From Poa pratensis (lineage: Eukaryota > Streptophyta > Magnoliopsida > Poales > Poaceae), in the NCBI GenBank assembly GCA_947311845.1, contig CAMZMU010000089.1, positions 24,095,289-24,159,288 of the forward strand: a stretch of DNA of 64,000 nucleotides, read 5' to 3'. The notes beneath the pieces were generated by a model, which saw only the letters and a program-made list of their open reading frames with translations, had not been told where the DNA came from and searched no databases. The stretch's first letter is position 1; each line of letters begins with the position of its first letter. Both the position numbers and the translations under genes were made by a program. Shown in pieces: positions 12,616 to 23,380 of the stretch.

Positions 12616-12626
12616 AGCTATTTTTC

Positions 12627-12643
12627 TGGCGCCGTTGCCGGGG
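12627..12643 (+). other. Primer binding site, tRNA-Asp
   Basis: TGGCGCCGTTGCCGGGG is an exact complement of the tRNA-Asp 3' end and lies 11 bases after the 5' LTR, the normal place for priming minus-strand synthesis. Confidence 0.88.
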
Positions 12644-12695
12644 AGTGAAGCACTTCTTCAGCAGACTCCTATCTCCCCTTCGACGCCTATTTTTC

Positions 12696-12712
12696 TGGCG
12701 CCGTTGCCGGGG
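12696..12712 (+). repeat. Second copy of the primer-site motif
   Basis: The same 17 bases, preceded by the same TATTTTTC context, occur again 69 bases downstream. A third, partial copy (TGGCGCCGTTG, then ACAACC) lies inside the LTR at about 12475. This is a local duplication of the primer site region. Confidence 0.85.
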
Positions 12713-12880
12713 AGACAGCAGTCTTCTGCAAGGGGAGTTTCACGCTTCCAATCTCTTTACTTTGTTTTTGTCTTGCTTAGTTTATTTTATTTTATCTTGT
12801 TTGCTTTCAATTATCAAAAACACAAAAAAATTAGTTACTTGCATTTAGTTTATTTTCAGTTTTGTTTTCTGTTAGTTATC

Positions 12881-13645
12881 ATGTCTGGTTCGGCTCATCA
12901 TGTTTTGGTTCCTGAAGTTGAGGTTCGATCTTTTAAGCAACAAAGTGGAGAAAGTTTGAAAGATGCTTGGTATAGAATCAGCGATGCTCATCGTAGGTGT
13001 GCTAAAAAATATTCCACTATGATCCTGCTTAGAAATTTTTATGTTGGCATAACTAGCTGGTATAGATATGTCTTGGACACTTTGACGGGAGGTAACTTTC
13101 TTGGTACCCCTGCGTTGGAAGCTAGTTATATTATTGAGAGCCTAGTAGGAACACCACCTGTTAGTAACATTAAAAATGAGATCACCTTGGAAGATGTTAT
13201 AAAGAAATTGGAGTCTATAGAGAAAAATTTGCCAAATCTCCTTGATAGTACTAGCAAAGTTGATGAATCACTGGGAACCATTAATGAAAGAATTGCTGTT
13301 TTAGAAACTAGTACTATTCAAGATAATCAAAATCTTAGGATTGGTGAATTAGAGGAGGCTATGGATGCAATAAGTTCTACTTTTACCTCTATTAAAACTA
13401 AAAGGCAAAAGGCTTTTGTGGGGAGAAAGCAAAAATTTATGTATGTTCCAAAAATTTCTAAACCAAAACCCACGGGTGCGTTTAAAACGGATAACGTGTT
13501 CAATGAGCTTGAGGGTAAGTCACATAATGGTCTATTTAAATTTTCTTCCCAAGAATTACGTAAACTGAAAAGTCCTAATGTGACAAACCCTGTTCTTGAT
13601 GAAGCTTTTGATGAATTAGACCTTTCTTCACTTGGTAATACTTGA
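12881..13645 (+). CDS. Gag-like protein of element 2 (254 aa)
   Basis: The ATG at 12881 is the first after the primer site region and gives an open frame of 254 residues, ending LDLSSLGNT. FKQQSGESLKDAWYRI (residues about 17-32) resembles the F-x-Q-x-x-G-E-x-L-x-x-A-W-x-R core of plant Gypsy capsid proteins. RNFYVGITSWYRYVLDTLTGG and LVGTPPVSN follow in capsid-like order. The second half has coiled-coil character (EDVIKKLESIEKNLPNLLD, ERIAVLETS) and then a basic patch (KTKRQKAFVGRKQK). No zinc knuckle or protease is present. The frame continues upstream into the LTR, but that part is noncoding. It probably forms particles together with pol proteins supplied elsewhere. Confidence 0.75.
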   Translation: MSGSAHHVLVPEVEVRSFKQQSGESLKDAWYRISDAHRRCAKKYSTMILLRNFYVGITSWYRYVLDTLTGGNFLGTPALEASYIIESLVGTPPVSNIKNEITLEDVIKKLESIEKNLPNLLDSTSKVDESLGTINERIAVLETSTIQDNQNLRIGELEEAMDAISSTFTSIKTKRQKAFVGRKQKFMYVPKISKPKPTGAFKTDNVFNELEGKSHNGLFKFSSQELRKLKSPNVTNPVLDEAFDELDLSSLGNT

Positions 13646-16290
13646 TGCATGCTTTGTGCCTAGCTAAAAGGCGTTAAAGAAAAGCGCTTATGGGAGGCAA
13701 CCCATTTTATTTTTCTGCAATTTTTCTTTTATTGAGTCAAGGAGTTTGTTTACTTCTGTAGCAACTCCTTTGTATCTTTATTTTCTCGCATTGTTGTGCC
13801 AAGAGTAGCCTCTAATGATAAGATGATGCTTAATTTTGATTGCTGCGCAGAAACAGATTTTTGCTGTTCACTGTACGAAATTCCTAAAATCACCAGATTG
13901 TTAAAAAATCTGAAATTTTTGTGCGTAATCTTTATGAATGTCTGAAACTTTCATTAGTTCAGAGTTTCTCGATCTGAGCGTCGTAAGTGCCTCGAAAAAA
14001 TTCGTCTTTGCGGACTGTTCTGTTTTAGACAGATTATGCCTTTTTATTTTTCGCATTCTCTCTTTTACTAGTGTTGAGTGAAATTCTTTTTTGGGTGGAA
14101 GAGCTTCACATAACATCAGTGGCTGTAGCTAATGTTTAAAGTAACAAATCATATTGCGTCTTTACAGAACATGTGAATTTTTGATTATGCACTAACCCTC
14201 TAATGAGATCTACTTTGAGTTTGGTGTGACGGAAGTTTTCAAGGGTCAAGAGAGAAGGATGATATAATAGGATCAAGAAGAGTGAAGAGCTTAAGCTTGG
14301 GGAGGCTCCCATGGATCTCCCCAGCATATTTCAAGAAGACTCAAGCGTCTAAGCTTGGGGATGCCCAAGGCATCCCCTTCTTCATCGTCAAAATTATCAG
14401 GTCATCTCTAGTGAAACTATATTTTAATTCTTTCACATCATATGTGCTTTTCTTGGAGCGTCTGTGTGCTTTTTATTTTCAGTATTGCACTTTTATTTTC
14501 AATAAAGCTTGACTGGACCCTAGCATTCTTGATTGGGAGAGAGACACGCTCCGCTTTTTCATGAGAATACTCCTATTCTTCACTTATATTTGTTGAGTAT
14601 TCATATCTAGCGCTGTTCAGCTTTTAGCTCTTGTTTTCATGTATCTCTTGTCAGAGCTATTAGCTTTCTTTTGTAGAAAGTACTCTCTTGCTTCACTTAT
14701 ATTTGTTTGGAGAGTTGATGAAATAAATTGATTGGTGTTTGGTTGGTTCAGAAAATGTTGCATGTGGTAATTGGTATAAGGAAAAACTTGCTTAATCTTG
14801 TAGATCACTAAAATGGATAACTTGATGCTTGTCAATTGTTTTGAGTTAACAAGTAGATCATGATTAAATTGTGCATCACATGAGTTAAGCCTATTAGTGA
14901 AGAACTACCGTAAAGCTTGTTGAAAATTTGGTTTGCATCGGTGGTACCTCTAAGGTCTAGATATTTTCTAATAACAGGGTTTGGTTAACAAGGAAGACGG
15001 TATGAAGTCTTATAACGTTTGCAATATGTTTGTCATATAAAACTTGGTGTACGGGTTGATATTCTTGTTTGCTTACATAACCTTGCTAGCCTAAACTCTG
15101 TACTGAGAGGGAATGCTTCTCGTGCATCCAAATCCTTGAGCCAAAATCCATGCCATTTGTGTCCACCATAACTACCTATATGTGGTATTTCCTTGCCACT
15201 CCAAGTAAATTTTTCATGTGCTACCTTTAAATTATTCAAAATGTTATTATTCCCTTTTTGTGTCAATGTTTACTAGCTCATGAGGAATTAGTGTGGTTAT
15301 TCTTTATTCTATTTGTCGAGTGGACTTTTACACCTGGACTAGTGGCATATACATCCGCTTATCCAATAACTTGCAAAAAGAGCTGGCAACGGGGTGCCCA
15401 GTCCCAATTAATTACAACTTTAACCAATTAATTCTCTTCACACTTTTGCCCTGATTCATCAGTAAGCAATGACAAACAGTGAAATACCTGAATGTGTGTA
15501 AACCAAAGAGAAAGAGGGATGATCTGCCTTGCTGGTAGAAATAACGTCCTTCATGGGAGCCGCTCTTAAAAGTCCGTTCGACAGGTAGAATACTGTTCTC
15601 ACCCGCTACCATTCGTTGACAATTAACAAACACCTCTCAAAAATAGATACTCCTCCATGGTATGTGATTGATGGAAGGCACCCGAGGATTCGGTTAGCCA
15701 TGGCTTGTGTTAGCAAGGTTGGGAGGAGTATCAAATATTTTATGCAATCTCTATATGCTTTCAAAAACCTAAAAGCTCTAGCACATGATTTAATCCCTGC
15801 TTCCCTCTGCGAAGGGCCTTTCTTTTACTTTTATGTTGAGTCAGTTTTCCTATTCTTTCTGTCTTCCACAAGCAAACACTAGTGTCAACTTTGTTACAAC
15901 ATGCGTTATATGCAATGTATTGGACTTGTTATACTACTTTGTGTTGACAATATCCATGAGATAAATATGTTGAAAGTTGAAGCAAATGCTGAAACTAAAT
16001 TCTTCCTTTGTGTTGATTAAATACCTTTTGTTAGAAACTATTGCTTTATGAGTTAACACTTATGCAAAACTGTTTGATGCTTGTCTCGAAAGTACTATTC
16101 ATGAAAACGTTTAGCTTGTGTGATTCATTGTTTACTCATTATCTATTTGTAGCAAATTATAGACCATTGACTTGGATCACTTCATTCATTTACATGTGCC
16201 TTGCAATATTATATGATCAAGATTATGATAGTAGCATGTCACCTCAAAAATTATTTGTTTTTATCGTTTACCTACTCGAGGACGAGTAGG
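13646..16290 (+). other. Noncoding interior of element 2
   Basis: No protein domain is seen. It begins with the block GCGCTTATGGGAGGCAACCC (13685), shared with element 1. At about 14293 and 14353 there are two AAGCTTGGGGA(G/T)GC motifs like the polypurine tract, and ATCTCCCCAGC and AAGGCATCCCC lie nearby. The length and lack of coding are typical of large retrotransposon derivatives. Confidence 0.7.
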
Positions 16291-16308
16291 AACTAAGCTT
16301 GGGGATGC
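16291..16308 (+). other. Polypurine tract of element 2
   Basis: AACTAAGCTTGGGGATGC lies directly before the 3' LTR start TGATACG. It is purine-rich and in the right place to prime plus-strand DNA synthesis. Confidence 0.75.
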
Positions 16309-17904
16309 TGATACGTCTCAAACGTATCTATAATTTTTGATGTTCCATGCTTGTTTTATACCAATTGCTACATGTTTTGCATCTACTTTATATCACTTTT
16401 ATACATTTTTTGGGACTAACCTATTAACAAGATGCCGAAGTGCCAGTTCCTGTTTTCTGCTGTTTTTGTATTCCAGAAAAGCTAGTCTGGAAATATTCTC
16501 GGAATTGGACGAAACTACACGGGGGTGCCTATTTTTCCAGAACAGCCTGACGGAGCGAAGGAGCAGCAGAGGAGGGCCACCAGGAGGCCACACGCCACCA
16601 GGGGCGGGCCCCCCTCTGCCGCGCCCTGGGGTGGTGTGGGCCCCTCGGGGGTCCGCAGCCGCCGCCCTTTCGCCTACTTATTCCCCCCGACGCGAAAACC
16701 CTAAGTACCTGAGCAAATATCCACGAAAAGTTCCAGAGACGCCGCCGTCGTCAACCCTAGCTCGGGAGGGTTCAGAACCTCTTCCCGGCACCCTGCCGGA
16801 GAGGGGAATCGTCACCGGAGGCTTCTACATCGCCATGCCTGCCTCCGGAGTGATGCGTGAGTAGTTCATCCTTGGACTACGGGTCCATAGCAGTAGCTAG
16901 ATGGTTGTCTCTCCACTTTGTGCCATCATGTTTAGATCTTGTGAGCTGCCCTACATGATCAAGATCATATTATTGTAATGCTACATGTTGTGTTTGCTGG
17001 GATCCGATGAATATTGAATATTATGTCAAGTTGATTATCAATCTATCTTATATGTTATTTAAGATCTTGCATGCTTTCCGTTACTCGTAGATGCTTTGGC
17101 CAAGTAGATGCTTGTAACTCCAAGAGAGAGTATTTATGCTAGATAGTGGGTTCATGTCTCCGTTTAACCTGGGACAGTGACAGAAAGTTCTAAGGTTGTG
17201 GATGTGCTGTTGCCACTAGGGATAACCTAACGATGCTATGTCCACGGGCATATGTGTTTGTTTACATTACGCACTTTACTTAATGCAATTATCCGTTGCT
17301 TGCAACTTAATACCAACGGGGGACTCGGATGACAACCCGGCGGTGGATTATTAGTCATAGATGCTGTTGGATAACGATCTATGTATTATGTCGTAATGCC
17401 CAATTAAATATCATAGTAGTCAACATGTCATGTATATGCATTGTCATGCGCTCACTATTCGTCAATTGCCCAGCTGTAATTTGTTCACCCAACATGTTAG
17501 TTATCTTTTATGGAGAGACACCACTAGTGAACTGTGGACCCCGGTCCATTCTTTTACACTGATTAAACAACCACAAACTGCAAACTGTTCCTTTTTCATT
17601 CTCTGCAATTTAATACTCATTTTCCACACCATACGTTTAATCCTTTGTTTTCAGCAAGCCAGTGAGATTGACAACCTCACTGTTTCGTTGGGGCAAAGTA
17701 GTTTGATTGTGTTGTGTGCAGATTCCACGTCAACAGTCCAGACTCCCTGCGACAGCTATTTTTCTGGCGCCGTTGACAACCTTCTGAAGAGTTGCTGCTC
17801 CTACTGGTTCGATAACCTTGGTTTCTTTCTGAGGGAAAACTTGCTGCTGACTACATCATACCTTCCTCTTGGGTCTCCCAACGAACGTGTGTTTCACGTC
17901 ATCA
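16309..17904 (+). repeat. 3' LTR of element 2
   Basis: Same ends as the 5' LTR. The differences I see are mostly single-base length changes in short runs (for example CACGGGG versus CACGGGGG, TGTGCTTTG versus TGTGCTGTTG, CTTGGGG versus CTTGGG), plus a few substitutions. Confidence 0.92.
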
Positions 17905-18085
17905 ACCTACCATCGTCATAGGCGGCTTTACAATTTCTCATTATGATATGTAATTCGCTTTTTTATTTTCAGCATTGGGTAGTTGTGAACGTGTGAACTT
18001 GTGGCTGTGTGCATCTTAGCTATGCAGAGGTCGGGTGTCATGCTTAAAACTCTTAACTAATAAAAGCCCTTTATCTAAAAAAAAA
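17905..18085 (+). other. 3' end of the interrupted LINE
   Basis: Noncoding tail ending AATAAAAGCCC...A9. It begins with ACCTA, the duplicated target of element 2, so it continues the LINE broken at 11022. Confidence 0.75.
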
Positions 18086-18119
18086 CTGTGAACGACCCAA
18101 CCTTTATAAAAGAAAAGGT

Positions 18120-18545
18120 AAACAAAATTAAACAAAGGAGCTCGCCAGAGTATGTACACAAATTTCTGTGAAGATTTTGTGCTCTGAGCTCCGGTGAGCT
18201 CGTTTTAAAAAAAAATCAAAAGATGTCATGTTTGTTTTCAATGATATATCCTACAAACGTGTAAAATCTCAGTACATACTATTCAGTTTGAGCTACATAA
18301 AAATAATAAATGTACAGATCTATATAGTGAGCAATATGTAGTTTTAAATTTCCAAACTTTTGTCATGTTTATGAAGCTCACAATATATTGTATTTTGCAT
18401 GTTTGTAGGATATTTCATTGAGAACATGCATGATTTGTTTCAGATTTTGTTCAAAACTTTTTTTTTTTTTTTGGAAAAAGCGAGATCACTGTAACTCGGG
18501 AGCCAAAATGACTTTGCACACAAATTTGCAATATATAACTAGAGT
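18120..18545. mobile_element. Foldback-type element with long diverged inverted repeats
   Basis: The left arm (about 18135-18290) and right arm (about 18370-18535) are inverted copies. Matching pieces are ACACAAATTT, the AAAAAAAAA tract after GAGCTCG/GATCTCGC, and TCAATGATATATCCTACAAAC versus TCAATGAAATATCCTACAAAC. The arms are diverged and no target duplication is clear. Confidence 0.55.
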
Positions 18546-18878
18546 AAGTAAAACAAAAACGCAAATGTAAAAGCACAAAGTCCTAGCTTTCTCTCCTTGT
18601 CAAGTCATCGTTTGATCAGGTCTTGTGCACTAACCGCGTGCGTTCGTGCGCGATATCCTTGATGCAGTCGTCCATTTCGCAATAGTAAACGATGAGCTAG
18701 GAAGAAGATTCTGTTTCGCACTTTGTCTGCCTAACCCTAGCTTTGCTTCCAGAATCCGTGCACGTCAGTATTGAAAACTGATAAGTACCGTACACACATT
18801 TTTATCTAAAAGATGGCACACGGTTATACTGGTTCAAACGGTGGAAAATAGGTGTACGGTGGAAACTAGAAGATACTA

Positions 18879-18951
18879 CTCCTTCGTATCAAAATATAAC
18901 ACTCTCTACCTACTTTTTACACATAGATACATGTGTAAAAATAGGAGGGAG
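18879..18951. mobile_element. Short Stowaway-like MITE (73 bp)
   Basis: Starts CTCCTTCGTATC after TA (18877-18878) and ends AGGAGGGAG before TA (18952-18953). The ends are inverted, with mismatches. It is shorter than usual for the family and looks decayed. Confidence 0.6.
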
Positions 18952-19084
18952 TAGATGTTTGGTTAGGGTTAATCTGGATTTTGTCTTTTAGGTTATAAAC
19001 AACAAAGCAGCTTAATATGTGTTTTTTTTTCTTTTGGCCTATACCGTCGTGTATTTAGCCTGCCTCTACATCTAAACGATGCAC

Positions 19085-20210
19085 ACATCCGTATTCATTA
19101 GATTATTTAACAAAACCTTACGAGAGGAATACAAAGATTAACCCAAAAGAATCCCCACCAACCTAGCGACAGTCGCTACACCTACAAAACAGATTATGGG
19201 GTGGCAAAAACAGGGTCGCGCATCATCAAAACACCGAAGGCCACACCAAGCTACTCGTTAGCGAGCAAAGGGCACAACTGGTCCAGCAGACTCCCATCGG
19301 CACCGATCCATACGCTACAGAAGTCGTCGCCGCCATCTTCATTAACCCATCTTCATCTTCAGGACATGGACCAAATCATTAGCCTTTTCAGGCCCACCGT
19401 CGACGCCACCACGGTGTCAAACAGCTCCACCACCCTGCGCGCATCCATCAACACAAGTCCACCGCTGAGACCCCACTGCGCCATGCCGCCGAGAATCGCC
19501 GACACCAACGCGGTAGAAGCAACACCGCACCACGACTTGACCCATCCACGCAAAATTTGTTCCAAAACGATTCCCCCAAGAGGGAGACCGACATCAGAGT
19601 GTCGTCATCGTCCGATCCGGGAGGCCTAGATCGAGGGTTTCCCCGGAACATCTTGGTGGTGGGCGGGAGATAGCGGCAACGATGCCTTCAACAAAGTAAT
19701 GACGTTCGCGGACGCCGCCATCGTCAGCCCCGACCGAACGGAACTTCACCTCCCAGATCCACCGGGATCCATCCGCCGTAGCACCGAAGGAGCCAATCCG
19801 CGGGGGAGGGAGTTGCCTCCACACCGTCTCCGTCGTTTTGCCTAGAGAAGGTCGACGACACGAGGCCGGCCGCCACCGCTAGGCAATGGCCGCCGTCCCT
19901 ACGACACACCTCCGCTTTCCACTTGTACTACCCCGGCGACGGCCCGCCTTCACGCGTAGGAGGCCATCGAAGCACACCCGCCTCACCCCCGTCTAGAACG
20001 GGCTGGGCATGGCCGCCACCACCGGCACCGGCAGCGGCCGTGGGGAGGATACCGTGGTGGGGATGAGCAGAAGTTGGAGCGGGCCTCCGGAGCCGCCCCG
20101 CGTGAGGCGACCCAGGAGGAAGAGGAAGGTATGGGAGAGGAGAGAGGGCAGCATCGGCGGAGAGCCTGGCGGTGGCGACGACGTTCATCGTGTTACAAAT
20201 ATCCGATCAA
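19085..20210 (-). repeat. GC-rich repeat, copy A
   Basis: Several short open stretches exist on both strands, but none has a recognisable domain. Parts (about 19430-19560) match 24590-24720 in the same orientation: TGCGCGCATCCATCA, then CGCCGAGA-TCG, then GTAGAAGC-AC-CC. Inverted, both copies end in AT-rich text like the 3' end of a retroelement. I read it as a non-autonomous retroelement fragment, not a gene. Confidence 0.45.
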
Positions 20211-20733
20211 AATCAATAACCCAAACCAAAATCACATATGTAGATGTTTTGTGACTTAGAAGCCAAAATCCAAAAAAGTCAGATAAAGCCTGACTAAATG
20301 CGCTTACTATGAAGCAAAATCGTACGTTCTTATCGAGTAAAGTGTCAATTCTATATGCAATTTGGATTGAGGTGTCTATTTTAGCTTTCTCGTAACATGT
20401 CAACTTTACCATTGTTATGTAGTACGACTAGTGGTACTTTGAAATGGGTGTAGTCCTGCATAGCGAATGCACGATCTTCTGCACATTTAGATTCCTCGAC
20501 ATTTTAAGCTACTATAGTTCCCTATAGATGCAAAGTGGACCAATTTAAAATACATTTCGAAGTATCTTCAAGCCAATGCATTTTCTTCCATGAAAACGTT
20601 TTCGAACACAAATGGCTCAATCTGATTCCTCGGTTCCTCATGATCGTGCGGTGGGCGATCGTTATCGCATCCAGTCATCAACACTCACAAAGACTAATCG
20701 TAGCAGCAGCCAAACTACGCTACAGAAGACCTT

Positions 20734-20742
20734 GTATAAAAA
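20734..20742 (+). promoter_or_regulatory. Probable TATA box of the BAHD gene
   Basis: TGTATAAAAA lies about 130 bases before the ATG at 20868. That leaves room for a start of transcription near 20765 and a leader of about 100 bases. Confidence 0.55.
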
Positions 20743-20867
20743 ACCAACAACGGTCGCAGCTTCCGCTTCCTTTCCCCAGGTGAAGCCAGCCAGCGAGTGC
20801 GCCACCACACCAACCCAGATCTCCGCCTCGCCGGCTGGCCACCCACATCCCCACCGGCACCACCACC

Positions 20868-22302
20868 ATGCGGACCGCGGGAGCGGGCGCGGCGGCTGCC
20901 GTCACGCGCGTGGCGCAGCGGGTGGTGGCCCCGTCGGCCCCCCACTCCCGGCGGCGAGCTCCCGCTGTCCTGGCTCGACCGCTACCCCACGCAGCGCGCC
21001 CTCATCGAGTCCCTCCACGTCTTCAAGGGCCGCGCCGGCGACGAAGCCGCGGAGTCCCCGGTCAAGGCCATCGAGCGCGCCCTGGCCGCCGCGCTCGTGA
21101 GCTACTACCCCCTCGCCGGCCGGCTCGCGGTGTCCGACGACGGCGAGCTCGTCGTGGACTGTACCGGCGAGGGCGTCTGGTTCGTGGAGGCCACCGCCTG
21201 CTGCACCCTGGAGGAGGTGGACTACCTCGAGTACCCGCTCATGGTGCCCAAAGACGAGCTCCTGCCGCACCCCACCTACCCCGCCTCCGACCCGCTCGCC
21301 GAGGACTCCCTGATCCTTCTCGTCCAGGTAATTTTGCAAAATTTCGATCTTTGTTTCCGGCCCCTTACAGTGAGTTCGTCCATGCCTGTGTTCTGGGAGC
21401 GAGTCAACGGCTTAGCTAGCAACGGCGTTTAATCGATTGCCCCATTCCCCAATGCAATGCAGGTGACGCAATTCGAGTGCGGCGGCTTCGTGGTGGGGTT
21501 CCGGTTCAGCCACGCCGTGGCGGACGGCCCCGGCGCGGCGCAGTTCATGTCGGCGGTCGGCGAGATCGCGCGCGGCCGCGCGTCGCCGTCGCTTGCGCCG
21601 GCGTGGGGCCGCGAGGCGATCCCGAGCCCTCCGGCCGCGTCGGTGGGCCCGCTCCCGATCTCGACGGAGCTCCGGCTGCAGTACCTGGCCATGGACATCT
21701 CCACGGACTACATCGACCACTTCAAGGCCCGGTTCCTGGAGCAGACGGGCCACCGGTGCAGCGCGTTCGAGGTGCTGATCGCCAAGGCGTGGCAGTCCCG
21801 CACCCGCGCCTTCGGGTTCGCCAGGGGCTCCCCGGTCCACGTGTGCTTCGCCATGAACGCGCGGCCGGCGGTCCAGCCCCGCGACGCGCTCCCGGACGGG
21901 TTCTACGGCAACTGCTACTACATCATGCGCGTGTCGGCGCCGGCGGAGGCCGTGTCGGACGCGCCGCTGAGCGACGTGATCCGGCTGATCCGCGAGGGCA
22001 AGAAGCGGCTCCCCGCGGAGTTCGCTCGGTGGAGCCGCGGCGAGATGGAGACGGACCCGTACCGCATCACGTCGGACTACCGGACGCTGCTGGTGTCGGA
22101 CTGGTCGCGGCTCGGTTTCGCGGAGGTGGACTACGGGTGGGGCGCGCCGGTGCACGTGGTGCCGCTGACGAACCTGGACTACATCGCGACGTGCATCCTG
22201 GTCCGCCCCTCCGCGCACAAGCCCGGCGCGCGCCTCATCACCCAGTGCGTCGCCGCCGACGGCGTCGACGCATTCCACAGGGACATGATGCGCCTCGACT
22301 GA
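20868..22302 (+). CDS. BAHD (HXXXD) acyltransferase, one C-run frameshift
   Basis: BAHD enzymes move an acyl group from acyl-CoA to an alcohol or amine in the cytosol. Exon 1 is 20868-21327 and exon 2 is 21463-22302; the total is about 432 residues, normal for the family. The phase-0 intron falls after Gln in LLVQ and before VTQFECGGF, the conserved BAHD intron site. HAVAD at 21511-21525 is the catalytic H-x-x-x-D. DYGWG at 22129-22143 replaces the usual DFGWG. Starting at the ATG, the frame reads VVAPSAP and then shifts at a run of six C (20938-20943); five C would continue into [16 protein letters not shown]. This is either a true lesion or a base-call error. Sequence style suggests the grass hydroxycinnamoyl transferase group (monolignol or arabinoxylan acylation); the substrate is inferred only. 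Confidence 0.88.
21328..21462 (+). other. Intron of the BAHD gene (135 bp)
   Basis: Donor CAG|GTAATT, acceptor AATGCAG|GTGACG. Both joined ends lie on codon boundaries, and the joined reading LLVQ-VTQF is typical of the family. Confidence 0.85.
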
Positions 22303-23380
22303 TGATCAAGGTCGCCGTTCGTTGCCAGCCGCCATTCAGCAGCTGTCGTCGGAGCAGAGGACGACACGCTGCTACGACACCACGATATACATACATAATA
22401 CTACGTGCCCTGTGATCGATGCAGAGCATCCCTGTAATGTTTGATTGATTCGTTGTATTCCATTGAATTCGTTTTGCCAGCCAGTTAGGAGTGCCCGTCG
22501 TTGATGTGATCATGTGAACCGCTGCTGTTCCGCTGTGACGATCGAGTTTGGTGGGGAGCCGCTGTCTCCTCCTCTTTGCCCGAAGCAAAGCAAACGAGCC
22601 GCGACTTGACTAGGCTTGGCTTATGTCGTTCAGTACGTTACCGGTCAATCGCGATCGTGATTTGTTGAGCTCCGGTGGCGGGTGCAGCGTCGCGGGGTTT
22701 AGAAAAAAGGAGGTGCTTTGCTTCTTGTGCTGATCGATCTCGGTGGCTTTTGTTCCGTTCGGCGTGATGACGATGACGACGATGATTAGCAGGCGTGTGC
22801 TGGTTGTTTGTTGGGTGGTCCGATAAAGAAGCCGTTGCTCGCTCGTGTTCCAGAAGCCCATGCTGGCCTCTCTCTCCGATAAAGAAGCCTCCTTGCTTGC
22901 TCCCATGTCGCCCGTCACTTGCCCCCTAGCACAGGCTGCCTAGCAAGCTGCTGCCTGCTGGTGTCGTATCATTTGTTCGGTTCTGCCTGCTTAAACCTCT
23001 CCTTTCTGAACATGGTTAGTTCGGCCGGTTCAATTCTTGGTGTTCTACTTCTTTTTCTCGCTAAAGCGTTGGAAATTTAGGTGAAGAAATAGACGGATGC
23101 CCAACTGCCTCCGGAGTCGACGGCCCCGGCATCCCATCCCTGTCGGTGCGGCGGTGCCTTGCCGTGTAGCGGCGTGCGGCCATGGCTGTTTTAAACCGTG
23201 CTCGTAGGGACGCGTGCCCGCTCTCTATCGCTTTGTCGGAGCGCAATGTTCGGCGACACGCGGGCGGCTGGGAGGAGCTTGACGTCACAATCCCTAGCTT
23301 GACCGCCATACATCGCTACTACGGCCAGAGGTTTCTGTTGACTTTCTAGCAGCTTGGCCGTGCCCGGGAGTCGGCAGAAT
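22303..23380. other. BAHD 3' region and intergenic DNA
   Basis: The first 200 bases are the likely 3' untranslated region (TGTAATGTTTGATTGATTCG near 22433). I see no gene or clear transposon end in the remainder. Confidence 0.5.

Larger units (their letters stand above)
11023..17904 (+). mobile_element. Non-autonomous LTR retrotransposon, element 2 (6.9 kb)
   Basis: Complete element: 5' LTR 11023-12615, primer site 12627, gag-like frame 12881-13645, 2.6 kb of noncoding DNA, polypurine tract, 3' LTR 16309-17904. Flanks are ATCTA (11018-11022) and ACCTA (17905-17909), a 5-bp target duplication with one mismatch. Both flanks belong to the LINE, so insertion was into an existing LINE. No pol domains exist, so it depends on another element. 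LTRs differ at roughly a dozen sites by eye, so insertion looks recent. Confidence 0.92.
5064..18085 (+). mobile_element. LINE retrotransposon, decayed, split by element 2
   Basis: Plant L1-type organisation: ORF1 with two zinc knuckles, then ORF2 with endonuclease, reverse transcriptase and a zf-RVT domain. The 3' tail at 17905-18085 ends AATAAAAGCCCTTTATC plus A9. The 11023-17904 LTR element sits inside, near the end of ORF2. The 5' boundary is taken where similarity to the neighbouring arm repeat stops (5064). I could not identify a target-site duplication. Confidence 0.85.

Noticed and set aside
12627..12712. A tRNA-Asp gene
   Set aside because: Only the 17 bases complementary to the tRNA 3' end are present; these are primer sites of the retroelement.
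12140..12880. N-terminal extension of the gag-like frame into the LTR
   Set aside because: It runs through the LTR, primer site and its duplicate; the first credible ATG after these is 12881.
20797..21432. A longer upstream start for the BAHD gene that would avoid the frameshift
   Set aside because: The codon at 20797 is GTG, not ATG, and the upstream peptide ([11 protein letters not shown]...) does not look like a BAHD N-terminus, whereas the ATG at 20868 gives VVAPSAP as expected.
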